Under the pieces are notes generated by a model. That model worked only from the letters and a program-made list of their open reading frames with translations, searched no databases and had not been told where the DNA came from. Positions 38,264 to 49,029 of a stretch of DNA of 64,000 bases are shown here, piece by piece. A program made the translations under genes and the position numbers. This stretch comes from Oxyruncus cristatus (lineage: Eukaryota; Chordata; Aves; Passeriformes; Cotingidae), in contig VXAY01005880.1 of NCBI GenBank assembly GCA_013399855.1, forward strand, positions 572,533-636,532, given 5' to 3'. The number at the start of each line of letters is the position of its first letter. The first letter of the stretch is position 1.

Positions 38264-41200
38264 CTGAAAAGAAGCATAGGTAGGCTGCGCTGGAGGTTTC
38301 TTTAGTTCCTCTCACAACCTAATCCCCATCACAGTTGTGTTTAATTCCCCAGAAAATGCTGTAGGATTTGTTAAGGAGGTTGCTTGAAACTACAGGCAGG
38401 ATAAAATCAGAGGAAAGCTGCATATTAAGGTGAAGCTAAAACACCAGTACAGCATGCTGACAGGGGCATCAAGCCTTAGGTCTGAGCTCCTGATTCCCTG
38501 TAGAAATAAATCCCTGTGTGATTTTCCAGAAGCCTCTGCCACTTCTCCCAGGCGTCCACACAGTTGGGAAGTTACTCAGCAATCACGCCTCCTTTGAGCA
38601 CTTCTTGCTAAAATCACAGTGTTTATTTAGTTCAACATCCCCAAAGTTAAGAAGAATTTTGCCTCCTGGGTTGAGTGACCATGGACATTGTCCCTCCTCA
38701 GTCCATGGAGTGGTCTGTCAGGATGGGATTACCTTGAAGGCCAAGGGCAGAAGTCACACATATGACAGAGTGGAATGGGATAGTTTTTTCTTGGATTTGA
38801 GTGGAAAAGATCTCTGCTGCCAATCTGCCCCAACACACACATGTGACTTGGGTTGGAGAGTCTTAGCTAGAAAGAAATGATAAGCGCTGACACTGGGAAC
38901 ATGCAGCTCAGTGTGAGTGAACAGTACAAATTGTTCCCAGTGTGCTTGCATGATGCTTTAAAAAAAAAAAAAAAAAAACAGAAAGAAAAAGAAAATAGAA
39001 AGAAAAAAATTGAAAAATCGGCTAAAACCAACTCCCCCGCTTCACATCTGGAAGTGCTGAATGAACTTGGCTACCCAGCTCTATTCTCTGAGTGACGTGC
39101 TTTGTTCCAGCTGTGGCTCTAACAGCATCCCTGCAGCGGCAGATGCTAGAACTGCTTCCAGAGACAGCAACAGCAGACTCCTCTGCCAAGATGGGCAGGC
39201 AGGACCTAAAGCAAGCTGAGGAAAGAAGATCTCCATGAAAGTCACCCATAAAAGATGTTGTGCAGGAGAGTGTCCCAGCACATGGCAATTTTTCAGCTCA
39301 TAGAGAGCAGAGTTCAATATTACAGAAAGGGATTATTGCCAGCCTACGACCACTAGTGCTGTTCACACCCCCCACAGCCGTGCCGGTGGCTGCAGCACTG
39401 GTGCTGAGGTCAGAATCAGGCCCCACACAGAGCACGTGGGTGGAAGCAAAAAGCTAACAGGAAGGATGGGTTTGAGCGACAGCTCCTGAAAAACGGACAG
39501 TGCAGAGCAGAGGGAAAGAAAGCAAATCCGTCCATGCCTTTATCAACACATTAATTCCGAACATACCTGTAACTTGGCTTTCTTCAGATCTCCATTTGAT
39601 AAGATTATCACCCTTAAAAGTCAACTGTGAAAGAAAGTGATCATATACCTGGCTGCTTTTCTAGAGGTTGATGAGATTTTCCTCTCCAGAAGGCCCATAT
39701 GAAGGGCACAGATGAAGAATGTTTCACAGCACTAGGCAGTTCCACAGAAAAGATACTCGCAATTCCTCATGGGAAAGTTACCCAAATCCCGGGTTTTCTG
39801 TTGTTACCCAATACTCATCTTGCTGCTTCCCAGAGAGAATAAGCGACAGTAGGCTTCTATCAACAGTGCTCTCCAAAGGAGGGGGGAAAGGTCTCTGCTG
39901 CTTGTGTACTATTACCCGCCTTATTTGACTAGTAAGCTCAATCAAGGCTGACTTCTTTAAGTGTTTATATGAATCACTCAGTCTAATGCTCCCAGTGGGA
40001 GTTTTAGCTCATGTTTTAACACAGCCAGGCTCATTTCACCAAGTCCTAAAAGGTGGAAATAACACAGCTTTTCCATTTAACATTCCTTTTGCTGTTTAAT
40101 CTGTTTTATAAGAGCACAGCTGTAATGCCAAAGGAGCTGCAAATCCGAAGCAAGAAGTGAACACGGGGGTATTAAGCAAGATTTGCTATTAGACTGAAAT
40201 CTCAGGAGGTTTGTAGTTGCGTAACTCTCCTCTGAGCTGGATGATTAGATCTGCCTGTTCACACAAACAAGGACATTTGTGGAAAAGAAAAAAAACACAA
40301 AACCAAACAGATGGGTGTCTCCCTTTGCATTAAGGCCAAACAATTACAGATTATTTTAAAGGAAACAGCAGGAATGTTCCATTTTACAGAGCATTTTTCA
40401 GAGGGGAGACCATGGGGACAAAAGACAAGGCATATAAATGCACAGTAAACTTCTGTGCTACTCTCAAGGAAAGCAGGACTGTCCAGCTACTACCTAGTAC
40501 AGCAATGCTGTTTGTTTCTTAAAAACTGAATTCCTCTTCTCCCACAAGAACCCTGGCCCATTTCACTGCCAAAGGATTATGTAAACAGTTGCTTTTTTTT
40601 CTCACTTCTTTTTTACCCCCAGTTTTAGGCTGGTTTTGACAGCTACAAAATTAAATGAGCGAAACACCTCCACATCTCCTCTTCTCCTTAGCGGGTGCTT
40701 AGATCTTTCTTCTGTCCCTTTGGCCAGGGACTGCAGCTGACAGCAGGGTGCTCAGGTACCTCACACTAGAGCAACAGGGAGGCTACATGTCATCCCCTAA
40801 GGCTTTCATTCACACCAGCATCTTTCTCAGCTGGACACATCCAGACAGCCCTCGAGATGCTGCCCAACAGTTTATGCTCTTGCCTAGGTGGCCAACATTC
40901 TCACTGGCCTGTGAGCACCCCCTGATCCCAGATGGCATTGGCGACAGGACCGAGTTTGTTGTGGCAGTGTTGGAGTCATGGTGTGGGCAGCATGGTCAGG
41001 CCCTGCAGCTGTCTGCAGGGACGTATGGTTAGGGAGCATCAGGCTTCATGTCACTAAGTCCTGCTGGTCCCTGAGTAGGAGGGAGAGCTGAAGCTGCAGT
41101 GCCAATGAGACTTACACATGTATGTTATGTGACTGCAGCTTTGCAGGAACAGGACTCAATCTCCAACCCTTCTTCAGTGACTGCCAAATCATCTCTCAGA

Positions 41201-43806
41201 GCCAAGACATCTGGAGCACTCTCATGCTCTCTGTCGGACTCCACTAGTGTTAACCTCACCAATGTCTGCATGTGAGAAACCCAGTCAGCTGCAACAGGGT
41301 TCTTGCATACCTGTTTCATGATTAAATTTTTTTCCCAGGCAAGAGGAAGCTTTAGGAATACCTGAAACACAAGAGAGAAGTTTCCATGAGGCTAAGTTCA
41401 CGTGAGGTGGGTCTAGCAGGAGGATGTGTTCATGTACTGCTTCCACTGGCTTGAAGCTAAAATAATCAAGTCATCATAAAGAATGTGGACACTGTGTGAT
41501 CACTGATGTTTCCTCACAGATGTTGAAATCCTTAGTCAACGAGACTGTAAATGCGCTTTTTTTTTTTTCCTGGAAAACACATTCTTCAAACATATTCTGC
41601 AGTGCAAATTCCTGTTTAGTTACTTGGAAGGAAGTCAGATTCCCTTTTCTTAAGATAGTCAGTGATTCTTGTCAGCAAATAATAAGTCTCACTAAATAAA
41701 AACCTCCCCCCCCGCCGTCCTCCACCTTTCTTCCAGCAAAAGTATCTAGGTGCTGAATAACAGTCACAAAAAAATATTATTCACACATTAAATGCACAGG
41801 CAGCACATGCAAACTGGTGGATAAATGTGACTGAAGAGAATGGCTCTGGGGCAGCTCTTGATATTCCTACAGTCATGGGACACTTGCGTCCCTCTGAAAA
41901 ACTGGCTTGGGATGAAGACATGAAGATGATACCTGATGGATACTCACACCCCCAGAGTCCAAAGAGCATAATTGCAGATGGAAGACAGTTGTGGGATCTC
42001 AAAACTCTTCCAGTTTCTTGTTGCCTGTTTGTTACTAAAGGCAGAAGGGAAGAAATGAGGCTGACTGCTTCAGGCTCCAAAGGAGGCACAGAGACTGAGG
42101 ACTTCACAGCAAGAGTCTCACTGCCTACATGTGCTCTAAGAAAATTCAGGGTAGTCTGGACCCAGCTCGAAGCAAAACAGATCATTTGCAGTGAACCCAG
42201 GTGCTTTATGCATTTGCATTATATTTATATTTCCCTATCACATCCCACCATCCATGAACACCCTGCTCACTGGGAGGGACTGCAGATCAGGATCTTTTGC
42301 AGGCAGTGGAGGTGTGGAGGTACCTACCAGGGGCCTGCAGGCCCTTGATGTGTGAGCTAGCATACATCTTCTGTAGGAATCTTGTGCTGCCAGGTTTTTT
42401 AAAACAAAGTTAATATATGAGATCTGAAACAAATATTTACTGGTTTTTAATCTAACAATAAAGGGTTTCATAAAAGTAAGATAAATTTAAAAGACCGGGA
42501 TGACATCAGAGACCGTAGTTTCAATCTGTGAAATAACCGAAACCATTACATGAGCATGAAAAGTCTGTGGTTTTTAAGCAAGGAGAAACCACAGAAATCT
42601 GTGTACAAAGAAGAAGTAATAGTGGCAGACCATGAAACATGCTAGATCTGAATGTTTTGATAACATTCAAAGGGCAAATACATAATTCAGTTTAACTAAT
42701 GAGTCTGCTTGCAGCCTATGAGTATCTAATGGGTTGACACAACAAATGTAATTAGTTTGTAAGTTCCTGAGGGCAAGCACAGGTCCCAGTGATCTCACAT
42801 CAGGAATAGCTGTAGCAAAGGGAATTAGTCACAACACCAGAAGGAATATGTATATTATCTGCATGATCTTCTACCTACCTCAGGTCAGAGAACTCCCCTG
42901 ACCTAATTCCCTCCCATTTGAACTAGAACATTTCTTTGAGAAAAAGACATTTTACTGTAAAATATTTAATGCTGAAGAACCAGCCACAAACCTTAGCATG
43001 CTTCTCCAATTGCTTAATTACTTGCATTATAAATTATTACTTTTTTTTTGCCATGAGTCTGAATGTGCCAAGTCTCATCCTGCAGCCTTTTAATCTCATG
43101 AGGCCTAACTCTGAGAAGGGGAAGAGCCCTCTGCTGCCAAATGTCTTTTTCCCTGCTGAAGGCTAGGTCCGAGTGTACACAAGCTGTGTGCCTGCTCCTG
43201 GCTGGGAACCCAAACCCCTGTTATCTACTTCAGCTGTGGGTGTGCATGCTGGGGGAAAGCCAGCAGGGTCGTGGAGCGAGGGGTTGCATGAAGCTTTTCC
43301 TAGGCAAGGCCAAGAACCACCATGCAAGCACATTACACTAGTCAGTAGGGCACCTGGCTGGCATGTGGAGGAAAGGCAAGAACAAGTTCTTTTCCTGGAG
43401 TGATTTCATTCAAGGCTGTTTAATGTAGAACATGTACATAGAAGTGAGAAGATCTGTGGGTGTATGACAGTGTGTGGTGGAGTGGTCTCACTGGGCATGT
43501 TAAGGGGACTCCAGGAACTACTATACACTGCCTAGATTTGGAAGCCTGATCCAGCCTAGGCAGAAGCAAGCAGCAGAGATATGTGGCCAGGACATGCACA
43601 GGAACAGAACTGCAGGTTCTGGGGGGTCACTGCAGCCCAATAGAGAGGTGCCAAGTCAATTTAGTTGCCTCAAGGGTTAGGCAGTTGCTGAACAAATACC
43701 TTTCTAAATCTAAATGTTGATGGTGTAAGTCTGCTTACACACCTTCTGGGGCACCTAGACTTTTTTTCAGATCCAGCCCTGACCAACTTTGATTAAGTCA
43801 CTCTCC
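38264..43806. other. Divergent intergenic region, first part; no gene seen
   Basis: It should contain the promoter and non-coding first exon of the FGL1-like gene, but no CpG island marks them. A run of 19 A at 38960-38978 is followed by A-rich sequence to about 39021. A 173-codon open frame (41827-42348, plus) has no recognisable domain. Confidence 0.6.
38960..39021. repeat. Poly(A) and A-rich simple repeat
   Basis: Nineteen consecutive A from 38960, followed by GAAAGAAAA-type sequence. It could be a microsatellite or an old retroposon tail. No recognisable element precedes it. Confidence 0.85.
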
Positions 43807-44387
43807 TGATTTCAGCTAGGGTAGAGTTAATTCCTTCTCAGTAGATGTTACAGTGCTGTGTTTTCAATTCGGAACGAGTACGGTGTTAATAACACACTGA
43901 TGTTTTGGGTTTTTGCTAAGTTGTGCTTATCCAAAGTCAAGGACTTTTTTTTTTTTTTTCATGTCTCATGCTCTGCCACTGAGGAGGTACACAAGAGAAA
44001 CTGTGAGAGAGCATAGCTGGGACAGGTGACCCAAACTGACCAAAGGGATATTCCACACCATAGAATGTCATGCCCAGTATATAAACTGGGAGAAATTACC
44101 TGGAATGGTGGCCAATCTGGACTTGGGAAGGGGGATCTGGTATTGATCAATGGGTGGTGAGCAATTGCACTGTCCATCACTTGGGGTTTTTTCCCTGTTT
44201 ATTATCATTAGTTACCATTATTATTTTATTTTACTTTATATTAAACTATTAAACTGTTCTTATCTCAATATACAAGTTTTACTTGGATTCTCCTGTCCAT
44301 TCCACTGGGGTGAGGCCGGGAGGAGAGGAAGGGTTGAGTGAGCAGCTGTGTGGTGCTTCATCTCCAGCTTGACTTAAAAGTATGACA
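43807..44387 (+). mobile_element. Solo LTR of an avian endogenous retrovirus
   Basis: The order of elements is that of a retroviral LTR: TGATTTCAGCTAGGGTAGAG near the start, a TATA-like AGTATATAAACTGGG near 44077, and a poly(A)-type ATTAAACTGTTCTTATCTC in the AT-rich part near 44245. The end is TATGACA. I recognise this as an LTR type common in bird (especially songbird) genomes, often seen from the other end as TGTCATGGTTTAA. No gag, pol or env sequence flanks it, so it is a solo LTR. The left boundary is approximate and I found no clear target-site duplication. Confidence 0.75.
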
Positions 44388-46309
44388 ATCACCCACGTTA
44401 AGGGCTGTGTAAAAAGTTAAAGCAATATTTCCAAACCAAAAGCTTTCCTGTTTGTGGATCCAAGGATCTTGCTATTCCTTTTGTCACAGAGTTACATGCC
44501 ACAACCACCTGTTACTCACTAATCCCTACTGTTTGCTCCAGGACTTTTCAGTGTTACCTGTCTTCATCATAGTCACTGATGCTCCAAGTCTGACCTGCAT
44601 GGTGTTACTCCTCCCTGCAATCAGGATAATTGTGATTTGCAACATGTGAGAAGTTAGTCCAGAAATACTTGCCAGCTTTTCAACATGTACACACATATGC
44701 CATGCAGGTGGCAGGTGCCTTGCAGCGAATTAGTGGGACTGTAAATAGATTAAGGGATTTTTTAAAAAGATGTTGCATGGTCCTTCGGGTACTGAGAGCT
44801 GAAAGACATCATCCTGACGTCTTTTGTTCTGAGATTATCAGTGGATGTAAGTTACAATTTTCTCAGTGCTAGGCAGTTGTTCTTAATCTATCCGACCACT
44901 GTTGCAACCTGTGTGTCAGCTGCAAACTTCATCATTCAGGATTATATCCGGGCCATGGTTTAAAACAAAACAACACATTAAACAGTGTAAGACAACACCC
45001 AGTCCCTGCACAACCTCTCAGGAAAAGAATTGCTTAAGCATGGTTCCTTTTTCAGTTATTTTAAGACTAGTGTGCCTGGTTTACACTAATGTGAACCAGG
45101 TCGAGTTTATATTCTTCTACTTTTTTAATCAAAGTGATTTTCTAGCCAGCTGGTTGCTTACAGAAGCAACAAAATACTTTCATTTTAGCAGTAAAACTTG
45201 CCATCTTGTTTTAGAAGTATGTTTGACACAATTACTTTCCTTAATCCCACATTGATTTGCAGTAATAACAAGAACAACAACAATTACTATTATTATTACT
45301 AATACTACTACTAAGCTTCTTTAATATTTTATTAATCAAAACTCTCTGTCTATTCTGTTCTCATTTCTCCTGGGAGCAAAGCCAAGCTGACGATCTATCA
45401 CCATCAGGTTATCTGATATAACCTGCTTTGAATATTGGCAGAGAACTGATTTTTTACCCACTTATCTTCATAATTCTGCTATCCCAAGACTTAATGAAAT
45501 AATAATTATTTTTCTTGTCTGTCTCTCTTAAAAGTATCAGATACAGAAGAGCCATACCTACAGATTTTAAAAACTGTCAAGTTAAGAGATTCTGTTTACC
45601 ACCCTCTCTGTTATTTTTGGAATGTAAAGTATGTCATCAGCCCTCTGAGAAATGCATACTTAATCCTGCTCTTTACCCACTATGTAACTGGATTATTTAC
45701 CGAACATTTCAATCTTTTCTGCATTTTTTTGAAAATTCTGCTATTTTACACTGATGAATAATCATCAGAGGATCAGAAATGGATTCTGAGGGGTTATGAA
45801 ATATCAGTATCATGAGTTAACCAGCAAAATATAATGAAAATTATTTAAAAGTCTCAAATTTAAAACCAGAATAGCTTCAATTCTTACTTTTTACTTCCAG
45901 CTTTATGAACCTTAGATCTTGTTCCTATGCTTTTCCCTACCAGCTGAGTGCTAGAAATATAATTTTATTAATAAAAAGGTAGTGGTTTTATTTTAGTCAT
46001 CTGACTCCAGAACTTAGGGTTTTAAGAAAAGAGATCGACCACCAGGAAAATCATGATGACACATAAGAGCTGGCAAATTTTCTACGGCTTCACCAATGCT
46101 GTAAGATTAGTGACATTGGAAGGAGCAGTTAGTGACAATCAGTATCACTGGCAGTGTGGCACCTACCTATTTGGTTAAAAATGGGAAAAACTGTTTTTCC
46201 TTTTAAAGTGCATCTGCAACCTTTAGCAAGCTGGCCCTGGCACTCAGTCTGGTTGCCAAACTGGAAGCCTACCACCTCCAGCCCCTCCTTTGACTGGTTG
46301 TTACAGGTT
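44388..46309. other. Intergenic, AT-rich; triplet-rich repeat
   Basis: AT-rich sequence with a triplet-rich stretch (AAC, ATT and ACT units) at about 45262-45314. No gene was seen. Confidence 0.7.
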
Positions 46310-46592
46310 GTTCTCTGAGAAGCCCACTTCAGTACACAAACTGCCTTCACACATTGGTGCTTCCAGAGCCCAGGACAGGGAAAACTGGACTTTTGTTACA
46401 CCTTTTGGGCACTGGAACAGGTTCCCCAGGGCAGTGGTAACAGCACCAAGCCTGTCAGTGTTCAAGAAGCGTTTGGCCAAGGCTCTCAGGCACACGGTGT
46501 GATTCTTGGGGTGTTCTGTGCACGGCCAGGAGTGGAACTTCAATGATCCTTGTGGGTTGCTTGCAACTCAGGATATTCTATGATTCTATGTT
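46310..46592 (+). mobile_element. CR1 LINE 3' end (plus orientation)
   Basis: It ends with TATTCTATGATTCTATG, the CR1 3' terminus. The coding part before it reads as the CR1 ORF2 C-terminus (HWNRFPRAVVTAPSLSVFKK, RLAKALRHTV). It is 5' truncated. This is the only CR1 copy in the window in plus orientation. Confidence 0.88.
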
Positions 46593-47336
46593 TCTATTAT
46601 TTGCTGCCACTGTCTGTACTAGCTTTTTACCCATATATTTATATATATACAGATTTAAAAGGGAAAATTTCTATTTAGTCTGCTGCCCAGAAATGCTTCC
46701 TATTCTCATCATTCATCTTAAAGATATTATTTCTTTTGGGCAGGGAGCATCCGGAAAGTCTCCTGCATTGGTTAACTGCATCTCTGCCGACCAAGTCCCA
46801 GAAGCCATGGGAGCAGGCCCCAAAAACTCGCTTTGAGCTCCCTCTGCTGCCAATCATGCTGCAGAAAGCCTCTCCAGCACAGCCCTGTTCTCAGTAGCAG
46901 GAGCAGCACTGTTGTACCGTGGGATGATCATGGACTGCTTGTCACTTGGCTGTTGGAAGTGATGAGGTAGGTGTGAAGCCCCTGCAGAACACAGGGTAAC
47001 ACACCACATTCTGGAGGCTCCAATTGTGCAAAAACGTAAGCGCTCGATGCTATGTGAAAACCCCAATTGCTCAGTGTGATGCATCTGCACTGGATGGGAG
47101 CAAGTGCTGCCGCAGGCTGTGGGGGCCTGGCTGTCCCACAGCCCCTGCCCGACCTGCACCAGCCCTATGCTGAGTGCAGCCCCACAAAGCTGCCATGACA
47201 CAGGAAAGGCATTAAGAGGCATCAAACTGCAACAGCAGAGTTTACAAAACCCAAGTGGCCGGGGTTCGGAAGATGGAGAATGGCCCTACTGGAGCGGGCT
47301 GGCTGGAGACTGGTGGGCCAGGGGCAGCATGGCCCC

Positions 47337-48180
47337 ACACAGAATCACACAGAATCAATTAGGTTGGAAAAGACCTCTGAGATCATTGAGTTCAACTCAT
47401 GACCTAACACCACGATGTCAACTATACCATGGCACTGAGTGCCACGTTCAGTCTTTCCTTGAACACCTCCAGGGATGGTGACTCCACCATCTCCCTGGGC
47501 AGCCCATTCCACTCTTTAATCACCCTTTCTCTGAAGGAGAAACCTCCCCTGGCATGCTTAAGACTATGTTTTCTTGTACTGCCACTAGTTACCTGGGAGA
47601 AGAGACCCCCCAGCCGGCTACAACCTCCTTTCAGGTAGTTGTAGAGAGTGATGAGGTCCTCCCGTAGCCTCCTTTTCCCCAGGCTAAACAACCCCAGCTC
47701 CCTCAGCTGCTTCTCATAGGCCTTGCACTCCAGATCCTTCCCCAGCCTTGCTGCCCTTCTCTGGACCTGCTCCAGCACCTCAGTGTCCTTCCTGAATTAA
47801 GGGGCACAGAACTGGACACAGTACTCGAGGTGTGGCCCCACCAGCACTGAGTACAGTGGGACAATCACTGCCCTGGTCCTGCTGGCCACATCACAGCTGA
47901 TGTGGCCACATCATTGCTGATACAGGCCAGGATGTCACTGGCCTCCTTGGCCACCTGGGCACACTGCTGGCTCATATTCAGCCGCTGTCGACCAGCACCC
48001 ACAGGTCCTTTTCTGCTGGGCTGCTTTCCAGCCACTCTTCCCCCAGCCTGTAGCGTTCCTCCCGAGCCTCATACAACTGGCCTCGGCCCATCGATCCGGC
48101 CTGTCCAGACCCCTCCGCAGAGCGTTCCTGCCCTGCAACAGTCCAACGCTCCCACCCAAGTTGGTGTCGCCCGCGAACGT
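47337..48180 (-). mobile_element. CR1 LINE, about 0.85 kb, 3' end to 3' part of the RT region
   Basis: It starts at the reverse-complement 3' end (AGAATCAATTAGGTTGGAAA) and extends to TTGGTGTCGCCCGCGAACGT. On the minus strand 47422-47778 stays open for 118 codons and reads as the CR1 ORF2 C-terminus (QRRAARLGKDLECKAYEKQL, RELGLFSLGKRRLREDLI, SLEVFKERLNVALSAMV), so this copy is comparatively young. Further upstream the frame is broken. The element ends against the CpG island of the VSP gene. Confidence 0.92.
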
Positions 48181-48620
48181 CCCCCGGGGGGCCGGCGGGT
48201 CCCGCGGCCACCGCCGGGCGCTGCNNNNNNNNNNNNNNNNNNNNNGGCCGTTGCCATGGCAGCAGGAGGGCCCGCCCGGCCCAGGTGCAGCCGAGCGGCG
48301 CCGCCGGGACATTCTCCGCGGCCCGGGGAGCCCCGTGTGTGCTCCTGCTCCGCGGCTCAGCCTCTGCTCGGCGGGTGAGCGGGTGGCGGCCCGGCCGGGA
48401 GGCGGGAGGGCCGGGGAACAGCCCTCAGGAAGCTTAACGCAACTTTCCGCTGAGTCCGCGGGGCGCCGGGGGCGGGTGTCCGGGCTCGACTTTGAGCCCG
48501 GCGGCCGCGCTGAGGTGAGGTGAGGTGGGGGGCGGTGGAGGGGACAGAGCTCCGGAGGGGTCTATGTGAGCAGGGAGGGAGCTCCTGGACCCGCTACCCG
48601 GGTTCAACCTGCACTTGCTG
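48181..48620 (+). promoter_or_regulatory. CpG island, probable VSP promoter and non-coding exon 1
   Basis: Very GC- and CpG-rich, in contrast to the AT-rich introns that follow. A candidate 5' UTR exon could end at 48374, where GTGAGC begins a donor. The next acceptor downstream in the VSP model is at 48938-48939. The N run lies inside. The island may also reflect bidirectional promoter activity, but the nearest minus-strand gene is 10 kb away. Confidence 0.6.
48225..48245. other. Run of 21 N (unresolved bases)
   Basis: Unresolved bases in the GC-rich island. The real length of the gap is unknown. GC-rich promoters are often lost from assemblies. Confidence 0.99.
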
Positions 48621-48939
48621 GAGCAGCCTGGGCCTGCAGCCATCCCAGAGGTGTTAGCTGGGGCTTTTCTGTGTTTCGGAGCTTGCAGCAGGGGGAAATG
48701 TTTAATCGTAAGGTAAAGATGCTGTTATCGTTGTGGCGTGTTTGGTATGGTCAGAAAACCTTCATCACAGTGATGAGCACACTAACTCTTACTAGTATTA
48801 TAGTTAAAGACTGAGCTTTGTCAAGTGTAGGGAGGAAATAGTTGAAAATCAGGCTGAAGCCTCACTGCTGGTTACGCAAGTGTGAGGCTCCTATAGGATG
48901 CTGGTGTTCACTGCTTCTTGTACTCTTCTCTCTAACTAG

Positions 48940-49029
48940 GTGTGCTTCTTTTAAGACCAGTGGGGCAACAACAGGCAAGATGACCGCTGTGAGGTATGAA
49001 CAAGGGACAGACTCAACAGAAGCATCCGG
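48940..49029 (+). CDS. TPTE2: VSP exon with start codon
   Basis: Acceptor CTAG at 48938-48939, 40 bases of 5' UTR, ATG at 48980 with A at -3. It encodes [16 protein letters not shown], and two bases of the next codon pass to the following exon. Donor GTGAGT. The start is chosen because it is the first ATG in a good context that leads in phase into the acidic N-terminus. Confidence 0.82.

Noticed and set aside
47902..48523. GC-rich frames with unknown residues around the N run
   Set aside because: Open only because stops are rare in GC-rich sequence and N codons are unresolved. They cross from CR1 into the CpG island.
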